This document shows, one piece after another, positions 9,331 to 18,209 of a DNA stretch of 32,626 bases; position 1 is the first letter of the stretch; each line of letters opens with the position of its first letter. A program made the position numbers and the translations under genes. The notes below the pieces were generated by a model, which saw only the letters and a program-made list of their open reading frames with translations, ran no database searches and was not told the DNA's origin. Origin of the DNA: Chitinophagaceae bacterium (GTDB lineage: Bacteria; Bacteroidota; Bacteroidia; Chitinophagales; Chitinophagaceae); assembly GCA_947488765.1 (NCBI GenBank), contig CANLAE010000019.1:1-32626 (forward strand), given 5' to 3'.

Positions 9331-9813
9331 TTATTGCACTAGTTGATTCAACTCCAGCATCAACCTTGCTTCGGGTATTTGCTGATCAAAAAACTGACGA
9401 TATTTTTTTGCATTATTTACCATTAATGTAGCGGGGATATTGCCGCTCCAACTGGAATCAATTAGCGGACAAAAATAATCGGCATTGGTTTCATTCAGCC
9501 AAAGCACTTTACTACTAAAGCCTTTCTTTTTTACAAATTGTGTGAGGGTTTTGGGATAATCAGATTTAAAATCCAAGCTCACCAAAAGCAGTTGTATGTT
9601 TTTATTTTTAAAAGTTGCTATTGCTTTTTCAAACCAAGGAATTTCCTGAACACATGGTTTGCACCAACTTGCCCAGAAATTAATAACTATAGGTGTTTTG
9701 CTGCTGTCAATCATTTGTATCACTTCTTTCATTGAAACTTTTTTAATAGTCTGAGCAGATGCACTATTAAACAAAAAAGTAATAATAAAAATAACAATAA
9801 AACTTTTTTTCAT
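9331..9813 (-). CDS. Secreted thioredoxin-fold (TlpA/ResA-like) protein
   Basis: This 160-residue protein starts with a signal peptide (MKK, hydrophobic core, then SASAQ, cleavage near residue 20). A thioredoxin fold follows with the active site WASWCKPC (C51 and C54) and the cis-proline motif GNIPATL. The family reduces or rearranges disulfides, or helps cytochrome c maturation, in the periplasm; the client is unknown. It follows trmH with a 6-nt gap, so the two are probably cotranscribed, although their functions look unrelated. It converges with the histidine kinase gene across 36 bp. Confidence 0.88.
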   Translation of the reverse strand: MKKSFIVIFIITFLFNSASAQTIKKVSMKEVIQMIDSSKTPIVINFWASWCKPCVQEIPWFEKAIATFKNKNIQLLLVSLDFKSDYPKTLTQFVKKKGFSSKVLWLNETNADYFCPLIDSSWSGNIPATLMVNNAKKYRQFFDQQIPEARLMLELNQLVQ

Positions 9814-9819
9814 ACTCTC

Positions 9820-10422
9820 TTATTGATTGGTTTCTTCACTTTCTATAAATCCCCACTCCTGCATTAAAGTGTTCAGTCTGTTTTCGGGTAAAGCAAATGA
9901 ATTGTAATGACCTGCAATATTTTTCTGACGATAAGCTTCATAAATACTTACTGCACAAGCTACCGAAATATTTAAACTCTGTATAATACCCATTTGCGGA
10001 ATTATAAAATTTCCATCAGCCAATGCTCGTACTTCATCGCTTACGCCTGCATGTTCATTACCAAAAACCAATGCTACACTTTGGGTAAAATCTATTTCAT
10101 ACAAACTAACTGCGTCGGTACTTAAATGTGTGGTTAAAATAGTTTTGTAGTTTTTGCGCAATGCTTCAAAACATTCATCAACATTATCAAATTGATGTAC
10201 AGAAAGCCATTTAGCCGCACTGCTGCTACTTTTTGCACCAAACTTTTGATGACGTGGAATTTTAGTATTCAAAATATAAATATCCTGAATTCCTACAGCA
10301 TCACAGGTACGCATGACTGCCGAAATATTGTGAGGGTCTTGCACATTCTCCATTACCACGGTAATATCTGTTTGTCTGCGACTCAATACTTTCAACAACT
10401 TTTCACTTCTTTCTGGTGTCAT
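9820..10422 (-). CDS. trmH: TrmH-type tRNA 2'-O-methyltransferase (SPOUT)
   Basis: The 200-residue protein matches the TrmH group of SPOUT methyltransferases, which use SAM to 2'-O-methylate guanosine 18 in the tRNA D-loop. Motif 1 is NVQDPHNISAVMRTCDAVG with the catalytic-type Arg; motif 2 is LVFGNEHAGVS; motif 3 is the knot-forming segment around MGIIQSLNISVACAVSIYE. It lacks the extra N-terminal RNA-binding domain of RlmB, which favours TrmH over the 23S rRNA enzymes, though the exact substrate is inferred. The ATG start agrees with homology (MTPERSEKLLKVLSRRQ). It is the first gene of a pair with the thioredoxin gene. Confidence 0.9.
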   Translation of the reverse strand: MTPERSEKLLKVLSRRQTDITVVMENVQDPHNISAVMRTCDAVGIQDIYILNTKIPRHQKFGAKSSSSAAKWLSVHQFDNVDECFEALRKNYKTILTTHLSTDAVSLYEIDFTQSVALVFGNEHAGVSDEVRALADGNFIIPQMGIIQSLNISVACAVSIYEAYRQKNIAGHYNSFALPENRLNTLMQEWGFIESEETNQ

Positions 10423-10537
10423 ACATTAATCTTGATGAATTGCAATGATAGTAATTATTAAGGTGATGAGAAGTTATAAAACGAGGAAATAGAATACAAA
10501 ATAGAAAAATTATGATTGAATAATTCATGAACAATTT

Positions 10538-11317
10538 TTATTTCTTTGTCTTAAACCTGTAAGAGATACCTAATGAAACATAGTTTTTTAATTCACTTGT
10601 TTTAATCCCAAATCCTGAGGATATATCAGCAATGAAATCGTCATTTATTAAATAAGTTAGACCTCCATCAAATCTATGGTCTGGTCTATTATAATCATTA
10701 ATAAATCCATAAACTTCTGCATAACAACCAATTTTATTAGTTAAGCTAACCCCCGTTGTTAATGTATAAATATAGGTTTGTTCAGGGGTTTCTCCATTCC
10801 ATTCTGCACCCAAATTATATGCAAGAGAAATTTTTTCTGTAATAGTATGTTGCATTGTAAATCTAAAAGAAGGAGCAATATTTTCAGTTTGAAATTTCTT
10901 ACTTCCAATTTTTGAAGTTGTAATATGACCTATAAAAGAAGTTTTTGGTAAAATACCTTTTTCTTGAAATAATGAAGTTTTGAATCCCAAAACTATTGGT
11001 GAAATTCCTGTTTCAACTTTCCCCAAATTTCTTTCTGAAACAAATTCAGTAATTAATCGTAATTCAAACTTTTCATTTACCCCATATTTCCAAAGAGTAG
11101 TTGGATAAATATAACTTTTTTGATTATTTGTTCTATTTTCTATCGTAAAGCCATTTTCAATTTGAATATACTTTTTAGGTGTAATAAAAGGACACTCTGT
11201 TTGGTCAGGTCTATCTAGTTGAATTGATGGTAGCGTTTGTGCAAACAAATTATTTGAATAATTATTAGCAATTATACCCAATACAACTAAATATATTTTT
11301 GTTTTTTTATTATTCAT
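10538..11317 (-). CDS. Outer-membrane barrel-type protein (Phenol_MetA_deg-like)
   Basis: The 259-residue protein begins with a hydrophobic signal segment, cleaved after about residue 26 (NLFAQ). The mature part starts LDRPDQTECPF, then has alternating short beta strands with periodic aromatic residues and ends ISYRFKTKK. This pattern resembles the PF13557 (MetA-pathway of phenol degradation) group, often annotated as putative transporter; despite that name, members are simply predicted outer-membrane barrels. Substrate and function are unknown. The flanking gaps (10423-10537 and 11318-11541) are extremely AT-rich, and the protein is rich in Asn, Lys and Ile. That could mark a recent insertion, but this is only an impression. 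Confidence 0.72.
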   Translation of the reverse strand: MNNKKTKIYLVVLGIIANNYSNNLFAQTLPSIQLDRPDQTECPFITPKKYIQIENGFTIENRTNNQKSYIYPTTLWKYGVNEKFELRLITEFVSERNLGKVETGISPIVLGFKTSLFQEKGILPKTSFIGHITTSKIGSKKFQTENIAPSFRFTMQHTITEKISLAYNLGAEWNGETPEQTYIYTLTTGVSLTNKIGCYAEVYGFINDYNRPDHRFDGGLTYLINDDFIADISSGFGIKTSELKNYVSLGISYRFKTKK

Positions 11318-11487
11318 TTTAAAATATTTTTTAGAATAATTAACTCAACGTAATTTATATTCTTTCTGTTATCACTTTTGATTTTTATTACATATAATGA
11401 ATAAAAAAAATTTGTTATTGATTATAATACACTAGCATAAAGACAAATTATATTTTAAAAAAAAGTTTTAGAATTTAAAAATACTGC

Positions 11488-11522
11488 AAAAAAATCCCAA
11501 AGTGTATTACACTTTGGGATTT
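11488..11522 (-). terminator. Rho-independent terminator of pdhB
   Basis: A perfect 15-bp inverted repeat (11492-11506 with 11508-11522; arm AAATCCCAAAGTGTA) lies 19 nt past the pdhB stop. On the minus strand the stem runs into seven T residues (11488-11494). The other strand has no T tract after the stem, so it acts on minus-strand transcripts. Confidence 0.88.
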
Positions 11523-11541
11523 ATCTATCGGTATAAAATAA

Positions 11542-12528
11542 TTATTTTCTTTGGTACATTACTTCTTTTACCAACTTCACAGTTCCTGCGATGCTTGGTA
11601 AATAAGCTTCTACAAGGTTTGGTGCATAGTGCATTGGTGCATCGGCACTGGTAATTCTGCGTATAGGAGCATCTAAATAATCAAACCCTTCTTTTTGTAT
11701 ACGGTAAGTAATTTCACTGCTTACACTTGCAAATGGCCATTGCTCTTCAACAATTACCAAACGATTGGTTTTTTTAACGCTTTCCAAAATAGTATGCCAA
11801 TCCAACGGACGAATGGTTCTTAAATCAATTACTTCAGCGCTGATGCCTTCTTTTTCCAATTCGGCTGCAGCTCCTAAAGCCACTTTCATCATTTTATTAA
11901 AAGATACAATCGTAACATCTCTACCCGCTTTTTTAACATCGGCTTTTCCCAATGGAATATAATATTCTTCATCAGGCACATCGCTTTTATCACCATACAT
12001 TACTTCACTTTCCATAAAAACAATCGGATCTTGCTCATAACGAATTGCTTGTTTCAACAAACCTTTTGCATCATATCCATTGCTTGGAGAAACTACTTTT
12101 ATTCCAGGGATATTTGCATACAAACTTTCAAATGCAGTACTGTGCTGTGCTCCCAATTGTCCAGCGCTTCCGTTTGGTCCGCGAAATACAATAGGGCAAC
12201 CTACTTGTCCGCCACTCATTGCAAGCATTTTACTTGCGGTGTTTAATATCTGATCCAAAGGTAAAACTGCAAAGTTCCATGTCATGAATTCAACTATAGG
12301 TTTCAAACCATTTTGTGCAGCACCAACTGCAATTGCAGTAAAGCCTAATTCGGCTATCGGTGTATCAATTACTCTTTTTGCACCGAATTCTTTAAGCATA
12401 CCCTGGCTTACTTTATAAGCACCATTGTATTCTGCAACTTCTTCACCCATTAAAAAAACTCTCTCGTCTCTTCTCATTTCTTCACTCATTGCTTCTCTTA
12501 GTGCCTCTCTGAATGCGATTGATCTCAT
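11542..12528 (-). CDS. pdhB: Pyruvate dehydrogenase E1 component, beta subunit
   Basis: This 328-residue protein is the transketolase-like beta subunit of an alpha2beta2 2-oxoacid dehydrogenase E1, which decarboxylates pyruvate with thiamine diphosphate and passes the acetyl group to E2. Landmarks are REALREAMSEEM, MGEEVAEYNGAYKVSQGM, the DTPIAELGF segment, FRGPNGSAGQLGAQHS, and the C-terminal domain with EVIDLRTIRPLDW and VIVEEQWPFASVSSEI. The length is normal. Branched-chain 2-oxoacid dehydrogenase beta is the alternative, but the N-terminal segment looks like the PDH type common in Bacteroidota. No pdhA or E2 gene is adjacent. A -7 motif lies 28 nt upstream, and a strong terminator follows, suggesting a single-gene transcript. 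Confidence 0.93.
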   Translation of the reverse strand: MRSIAFREALREAMSEEMRRDERVFLMGEEVAEYNGAYKVSQGMLKEFGAKRVIDTPIAELGFTAIAVGAAQNGLKPIVEFMTWNFAVLPLDQILNTASKMLAMSGGQVGCPIVFRGPNGSAGQLGAQHSTAFESLYANIPGIKVVSPSNGYDAKGLLKQAIRYEQDPIVFMESEVMYGDKSDVPDEEYYIPLGKADVKKAGRDVTIVSFNKMMKVALGAAAELEKEGISAEVIDLRTIRPLDWHTILESVKKTNRLVIVEEQWPFASVSSEITYRIQKEGFDYLDAPIRRITSADAPMHYAPNLVEAYLPSIAGTVKLVKEVMYQRK

Positions 12529-12556
12529 GATTGCTGGAATTATAATTTATGAGTTG

Positions 12557-12589
12557 CAAAAATAAAAGAATGGAGCATACAAATGCAAA
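12557..12589 (-). promoter_or_regulatory. Candidate promoter of pdhB
   Basis: The minus strand has TATTTTTG (12557-12564), an exact -7 consensus match 28 nt before the ATG, with a TTTG (12586-12589) 21 nt further upstream as a possible -33. The spacing is a little longer than the usual 19. Confidence 0.4.
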
Positions 12590-12626
12590 GAGTTCTTATG
12601 AATTTATCAGCATTCCCGAAAACGTT

Positions 12627-15600
12627 TTATAATAAGGCCCTCAAAGTGGCTCTGCCAATATTAATTGTTCTTGTTTCGGCAGGTTTTCGTCCTTCATAAT
12701 TGAAACTTAATTCTAAATTATTGCTGAGTCTTTTGGTGAGTTCTACAGTCCATAAAAAATTCTTTCCGGGCAATAAACCATCGAGCATGATGTAACTCAC
12801 AGATGTATTGGGCAATCCTGTAAAATTGATATTGCTGTAGGTAAATTTTGCCAATAGGCTTGTATTGTTTACAGCGTTGTATTTGGCTTCAATATTCAAG
12901 GCATTGCTGTTGCTAGTTTCTCCGCCATAAACAAATGCATTGGTTTTGGTTGTATACAAAAAGGAAGTGAGCAAGCGTAATTTTGTAGCATAGGTGTAAG
13001 TAATTTTTGGTTCAATGCTTGATGTTGCCAAATCATAATTTCTGTTGGCAAATTTTGGTGTTGCCAAACTGTTGTTTGATAATTTTTGAATGATTTCAAA
13101 AGTGTATTGCTTTTTAATTGTTGCTCTCAACCTGATTTGCCAATTAGTCAATGTTCTGCTTTCAAAACCATAGGTTAACAATGCTTTGCTGAAGCTTCTT
13201 ACATTGCTAATATCTATTCCCCAAATGCTGCTAAAACGGTTGAAGGATAAAGTATTGTTGAAAATATTATTTAAACTGATTAATGCAGTATCCTCAACAT
13301 TTCCTTTGAATGGATTTGCCGAAATATAATCAGTAGCAATTATTTTTTTGCCAATTTGCATCGAAGATTGTGCCGTTAATCTGGTAACAAAGTTTTTAAT
13401 TTTTTTGTTGTGAAACGCATTACTTAAAGCCCTTGGACTGATATTGAGGTTGTAATTAAACTGGTTGTAATTGGCTTTAATAAACTGATTGGTTGGGGTA
13501 AATACTTTGATAAATTTTGCCTGATCGGGAAACAAAGCAATTTCAAATTCATTCAGTTGCGGAATACCATCGTTGTTGTAATCTATCCATGCATATTCTC
13601 CCCTACCTGCCGGCACTTCAATATAACTAAAGTCTCTGCGTTGTTCTTGTCCCGAACCTAATTCATATAATGTATTACCTGTTATAAATCCATTCCATTC
13701 ATTGATGGTGTATTCAAATCTGCCCAATAAACTTTTTTCTGAATTGTAATTTTGATGAAACTTTTTACTTGCAATTAATTCTCTGTAAGTAACATTAAAT
13801 CTAAATTGGTGGTTGTTATTTTGAAGCAATTGTGTGGTGAAATTATAATTATTGCTTCTGTCTTTTTGCATCAATTGTTTGCCCATCGGTAATTGATCCT
13901 GACGGGAAAAATACGTGAAAGCCCAATTATTTTTTTTGGCTGTATTGCTTTTGATAAAGAAGCCAATGTTTTCAAATGAAAAGCTGAGGGGTGTAAGTGT
14001 ATCGGCTATATAATTTCGTTGAAGATTATTTTCTAACAAATAAGAAAAACCAATCTGGTACATTTTCAATTGTTGTAATTGCTGCGCTATTTCTGCATTT
14101 ACTTTTACAAAATGTCCTTTGTCTGCCGGCGTTGAATTGCTTACCATACTTGCATTGGCATTGATATTGAAACCACTTTTTACATTTTCATTTTGTATTA
14201 AAATAGCATTTCGTACTGCACTGAAGTTGTCACTTCTTAAATAGCCATCCACATTATATTTTATTAAAGCATTGGTTTTATTATTTTTGATTTCAAACAT
14301 TGCTTTGGGCAAATGCTCGGTTACAACTTGTGGTAAAATTGGCAAACCCCAGTCTCTACTGAATTCTACGCTGCGAAGTCGTTCAACGGGTTTAAAATTT
14401 TGATCAACCCACTCATATCCTACAGACGAATTAAATTGTAATTTTTTAGATAATTTTTTATTGTTTGATATTAAAAATTTAGCTGCATAACCGTTGTTGT
14501 TCTTTTTATCTTTTGATGAAAAAGTATTGACATCATAATTACTCAGTGCAACATCAGATTCAAGTGTTGTATTTGCGGAAATTTGATATTTTGAAGCTAC
14601 GGTAATTACTTGTTGTTTTTTGGGCGTAACCAAAAATGTAGCTGCTTCATAGTTGCCTTGTTTTACGCCATTAATTGGACTGATATATTGATATACTTTG
14701 CCGTTGGCAGAATTAAAGTAATTGATGTAATCTCCTTTGTTAATGCCTACTTCGATAAAATTCAAATTGTATTTTGCTTCAGCAGAATTGGTGGAATAAA
14801 CGTAAATGCTGTCCCACAAAGGATTGACAGGATTTACTTTTTTGGCGTATAAAATTTTGGAAACTGAAAAAGAATCAATGGAAGCAAATTTGTAAAAGGC
14901 ATTTTGAATACTATCGCCTATTTCTGCTAAAAATTTTTTTTGACGTGCATCTAAATTTTGATTGATGGTTGAATTTTTTGCATCTGCATTGGTATAAACT
15001 GCCACAGTAAAAGACAAACGCTTGTTGATTTTAATTTTGTTTTCTGCATAAAAAACAGAGTTTAAAAAATTTCTGTCTGCATATTCAAATTCAACCTGAA
15101 TTCTTTTGTCTTTTGTAATCATTCGCCTTGGTGTAAAAGTTATTTCTGCTGTGTTGTAGTTAATAACATAATCTTGGTCTTCGCCACGTTGCATTAATTC
15201 GCCATCAATAAATACTTTTTCTGAGTTGGATAAAATGATTAAATAAAATTCATTATTAGTGCCCTGAAGTCTGTATGGTCCTTGGTTACCTTCTAACCCC
15301 TGAAATACATTTCGGATAAATTTTCCTTTGGCAATTGCTCCGGCAAAAGTGAATTGATTGTTGTTTTGATGGTTGTTTGAATATTGTTGCTGATAAGAAA
15401 CACCTTGTAGCCTTTTATAAAATTTCAGAAAATAATTTTGATTTTCTCTGATGTCTATATCACCCAAATTCACTTCCCAGTTTTTCTTTTTGATTTGAAT
15501 TAAAATCCTGTCAAACTCATTCAATTGCTGTGTTGTACCATCGGGTTGAATTGGAATATTATTGTCAGTAATCGCAGCTGCAATTTCAATACTATCTGCA

Positions 15601-16097
15601 AGAATCCCGCTGATTTGCAAATTGAGTTGTGAATTAAAAACTGCATCTTGGTTATTGCCAAAACTTAAACTTCTGCCGAAGCTGCCATTGTATTGCATCT
15701 TGCCAAAATCAAAAGTACCATTGGATAAATTGGATCTGTTGTTGGTATTAAACGTGAAAGGTTTGGTTAAAAACCGATTTTGAACAGAATCATAATTGAA
15801 GCGTTGCTTTTTGGTATTGAATGCAAAATTAAAAGTTCGGAAAGTTACCCAAACACTATCTGGCATTGGTTTTTTAAGCCATAGCAAAGTTGCTTTTGAT
15901 GAATTGATGGAATAAAAAGAGGAATCCAGATTTTGTATAAAAACAGACTGCGGAACAATTACTTTATCACTTAGTTGAACAAGACCTCTGGCTACAATTT
16001 TTTTGCTAACTAAATTACTCTGCCCATTGAATTGAGCGTGAAGGCTTGACGTAACGAATAGTGCCAGTGCAAAAAATATGGAATAAAATTTCTTCAA
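12627..16097 (-). CDS. Large outer-membrane protein of unknown function
   Basis: The likely start is TTG at 16097, giving a clean signal peptide (MKKFYSIFFALALF, ending SSLHAQ) and 1156 residues; the frame is open to 16133 but without any ATG. An N-terminal region of about 350 residues ends in a module resembling one in large Bacteroidota/Chlorobi surface proteins (GPYRLQG, then FIDGELMQRG and ITFTPRRMI). The rest is dense in amphipathic beta strands with aromatic periodicity, as in a large outer-membrane barrel. Residues 839-850 form an EF-hand-like loop (DYNNDGIPQLNE). No TonB plug, type IX sorting domain or enzyme motif is seen, and no function is assigned. It resembles, at most distantly, gliding/secretion proteins such as SprA but is half the size. 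pdhB lies downstream with its own promoter candidate. Confidence 0.75.
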   Translation of the reverse strand: MKKFYSIFFALALFVTSSLHAQFNGQSNLVSKKIVARGLVQLSDKVIVPQSVFIQNLDSSFYSINSSKATLLWLKKPMPDSVWVTFRTFNFAFNTKKQRFNYDSVQNRFLTKPFTFNTNNRSNLSNGTFDFGKMQYNGSFGRSLSFGNNQDAVFNSQLNLQISGILADSIEIAAAITDNNIPIQPDGTTQQLNEFDRILIQIKKKNWEVNLGDIDIRENQNYFLKFYKRLQGVSYQQQYSNNHQNNNQFTFAGAIAKGKFIRNVFQGLEGNQGPYRLQGTNNEFYLIILSNSEKVFIDGELMQRGEDQDYVINYNTAEITFTPRRMITKDKRIQVEFEYADRNFLNSVFYAENKIKINKRLSFTVAVYTNADAKNSTINQNLDARQKKFLAEIGDSIQNAFYKFASIDSFSVSKILYAKKVNPVNPLWDSIYVYSTNSAEAKYNLNFIEVGINKGDYINYFNSANGKVYQYISPINGVKQGNYEAATFLVTPKKQQVITVASKYQISANTTLESDVALSNYDVNTFSSKDKKNNNGYAAKFLISNNKKLSKKLQFNSSVGYEWVDQNFKPVERLRSVEFSRDWGLPILPQVVTEHLPKAMFEIKNNKTNALIKYNVDGYLRSDNFSAVRNAILIQNENVKSGFNINANASMVSNSTPADKGHFVKVNAEIAQQLQQLKMYQIGFSYLLENNLQRNYIADTLTPLSFSFENIGFFIKSNTAKKNNWAFTYFSRQDQLPMGKQLMQKDRSNNYNFTTQLLQNNNHQFRFNVTYRELIASKKFHQNYNSEKSLLGRFEYTINEWNGFITGNTLYELGSGQEQRRDFSYIEVPAGRGEYAWIDYNNDGIPQLNEFEIALFPDQAKFIKVFTPTNQFIKANYNQFNYNLNISPRALSNAFHNKKIKNFVTRLTAQSSMQIGKKIIATDYISANPFKGNVEDTALISLNNIFNNTLSFNRFSSIWGIDISNVRSFSKALLTYGFESRTLTNWQIRLRATIKKQYTFEIIQKLSNNSLATPKFANRNYDLATSSIEPKITYTYATKLRLLTSFLYTTKTNAFVYGGETSNSNALNIEAKYNAVNNTSLLAKFTYSNINFTGLPNTSVSYIMLDGLLPGKNFLWTVELTKRLSNNLELSFNYEGRKPAETRTINIGRATLRALL

Positions 16098-16133
16098 GTA
16101 ATTATGTACCAATGTGAAGGCTAAGTTATTCAA

Positions 16134-16387
16134 TCTTTATGATACTAATTTTATTGGCCAAAAGGATTGATAAATTTTAGTTTGGGGGAAATGAGTTTTA
16201 CAATGAAGCCGCAAACAGTGCAATGATGGAAAACCCTTTGCATGCTTTGCTTTCTTTGTAGCTTTGCGTGAAATATAGTTGACAGATTGAGGATGACAAG
16301 TCTAGTTCTAACCTTTTCAAACTTTTCAATTTCTTGAACTATTTAACAGTAAACTACTAAACTTTAAACTATAAAACTAAATAACTC
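16134..16387. other. Intergenic region between abc-f and the large OM protein gene
   Basis: No gene, RNA or hairpin terminator is recognised here. The part next to the ABC-F stop codon carries short AAACT repeats, listed separately. The remainder should hold the promoter of the large outer-membrane protein gene, but no exact -7 motif was found. Confidence 0.5.
16351..16378. repeat. Short AAACT quasi-periodic repeat
   Basis: AAACT occurs at 16351, 16359, 16366 and 16374, a period of 7-8 bp, immediately downstream of the ABC-F stop codon. On the transcript strand this is a run of AGTTT units. It may be simple low-complexity sequence. Confidence 0.5.
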
Positions 16388-18013
16388 CTAAGCATACATC
16401 TCCTCTCTCAATTCCTTCACACGTTTGTCTTCCATGTATTCATCGAAAGTCATTAATCTGTCGATAATCCCTTTAGGTGTTAATTCAATAATTCTGTTGG
16501 CAACAGTTTGCATGAACGTATGATCATGAGAAGTTAGTAAAACAATTCCAGGAAAAGTCTGACAACCTTCATTAAAGCTTTGAATACTTTCCAAATCAAG
16601 GTGATTGGTAGGTTGATCGAGCACAACTAAATTCGGATTTTGTAACATCATACGACTTACCATACAACGTACTTTTTCACCACCACTTAATACATTTGTT
16701 TTCTTGGCAATATCATCACCGCTGAAAAGCATTTTGCCTAAAAAGCCACGTAAGAAAGGCTCATCGGCATCAGTAATATGTGGCGGAACGTATTGGCGTA
16801 ACCAATCCATTAAGCCCAAACCACCATCAAAAAACTCATTATTTTCAAGCGGTAAATATGCTTTGGTAATGGTTGTTCCCCATTCAAACTTTCCGCCATC
16901 AGCATTTGCATTGTCATTGATAATTTCAAAGAATGAAGTAACAGCCATTGGGTTTTTACTTAAAAAAGCAATTTTTTCTCCTTTGTTTACGCTAAAAGAA
17001 ACTTTGTCAAATAATTTTCTGCCATCAATTCCTTTGCTTAAATTTTCTATGTTTAAAATTTGATTTCCAACTTCACGCAATGGTTGAAAAATGATGCCAG
17101 GATACTTTCTATTACTAGGTTCAATCTCTTCGATTGTTAATTTTTCCAATGCTTTTTTACGGGAAGTTGCTTGTTTGCTCTTACTGGCATTTGCAGAAAA
17201 ACGTGCAATGAAATCTAATAAGGCCTGACGTTTTTCTTCGTTCTTTTTGTTCTTATCATTAATTTGACGAGCCATTAACTGACTACTTTCATACCAAAAA
17301 GTATAATTACCGGTAAACACTTTTATTTTTGCTCTATCTACATCAGCAACGTGTGTACAAACGGTATCTAAAAAGTGTCTGTCGTGACTTACCACCAACA
17401 CAATATTTTCATAATCGGCTAAAAAATTTTCTAACCAACCAATTGTTTCAATATCCAAACCATTGGTAGGTTCATCCAATAACAAAATATCCGGATTGCC
17501 AAATAAAGCTTGTGCCAACAATACACGCACCTTCATGTTACTTGGAATTTCTCTCATTAAAACTTGGTGATATTCTTCTTTCACACCAAGGTCTCCTAAG
17601 ATGCTTCCTGCATCGCTTTCAGCTGTATATCCGCCCATTTCACCAAACTCAGCTTCCAATTCACTTGCCTTCATATAATCGTCTTCAGTAGCATCGGGGT
17701 TCATGTAGATGGCATCTTTTTTTTGCATGACAGCCATCATTTCTTTATGCCCCATTAAAACGGTATTGAGAACAGTTTCTTCATCAAATTCAAACTGGTT
17801 TTGTTTTAAGAAACTCATTCTTTCGCCTTTCCCAATTTCTACACTGCCTTTATTTGGTTCAATTTCACCACTTAATATTTTTAAAAACGTTGATTTTCCT
17901 GCTCCATTTGCCCCAATAACTCCATAACAATTTCCTTTTAAAAAATTGATATTTACTTCATCAAACAATACGCGTTTGCCATAAGCCAACGTAATATTTC
18001 TTGCACTTAACAT
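16388..18013 (-). CDS. ABC-F family ATPase, YbiT-like, with a degenerate second ATP site
   Basis: This 541-residue protein has two ABC domains and no membrane segments; ABC-F proteins bind the ribosomal E site and influence translation. Domain 1 has Walker A GANGAGKS (34-41) and Walker B LLLDEPTNGLD (D180, E181), but its signature is IPSNMK (156-161). The linker has FSANASKSKQATSRKKALEK, as in E. coli YbiT. Domain 2 has a good signature, LSGGEK (442-447), but the P-loop reads LSKNPMAVTS (351-360) without the glycines and lysine, and Walker B is VVLDQPTNHLD with Gln467 in place of the catalytic Glu. Thus one composite site is complete and the other lacks all three elements. YbiT-type assignment is by similarity; there is no reason to call it a resistance protein. 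The ATG start has a -7 motif 26 nt upstream. Confidence 0.92.
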   Translation of the reverse strand: MLSARNITLAYGKRVLFDEVNINFLKGNCYGVIGANGAGKSTFLKILSGEIEPNKGSVEIGKGERMSFLKQNQFEFDEETVLNTVLMGHKEMMAVMQKKDAIYMNPDATEDDYMKASELEAEFGEMGGYTAESDAGSILGDLGVKEEYHQVLMREIPSNMKVRVLLAQALFGNPDILLLDEPTNGLDIETIGWLENFLADYENIVLVVSHDRHFLDTVCTHVADVDRAKIKVFTGNYTFWYESSQLMARQINDKNKKNEEKRQALLDFIARFSANASKSKQATSRKKALEKLTIEEIEPSNRKYPGIIFQPLREVGNQILNIENLSKGIDGRKLFDKVSFSVNKGEKIAFLSKNPMAVTSFFEIINDNANADGGKFEWGTTITKAYLPLENNEFFDGGLGLMDWLRQYVPPHITDADEPFLRGFLGKMLFSGDDIAKKTNVLSGGEKVRCMVSRMMLQNPNLVVLDQPTNHLDLESIQSFNEGCQTFPGIVLLTSHDHTFMQTVANRIIELTPKGIIDRLMTFDEYMEDKRVKELREEMYA

Positions 18014-18039
18014 ACTCTTTTTTCTTTACTTATTTGCCG

Positions 18040-18047
18040 CAAAAGTA
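18040..18047 (-). promoter_or_regulatory. Candidate -7 promoter element for the ABC-F gene
   Basis: On the minus strand this reads TACTTTTG, an exact TAnnTTTG match 26 nt before the ATG, in the divergent gap shared with miaE. No convincing -33 element is seen. Confidence 0.4.
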
Positions 18048-18209
18048 AGGGTTGCAGCTCGTATTTTGATGTATAGTTTTGTGAAGATGAAAGGGATGAT
18101 TGATATAAATATAGATATTTGCAAAGTTGAATAACGAACAAAACGTTGACGGGTGCGACGCAACAAATGTTCAATCGTTGTTATGTTGTCAACTACAAAA
18201 ATATAAAAC

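Noticed and set aside
16388-18013. Antibiotic-resistance ABC-F
   Set aside because: The linker and overall sequence resemble housekeeping YbiT rather than the resistance subgroups, and no mobile element is near.
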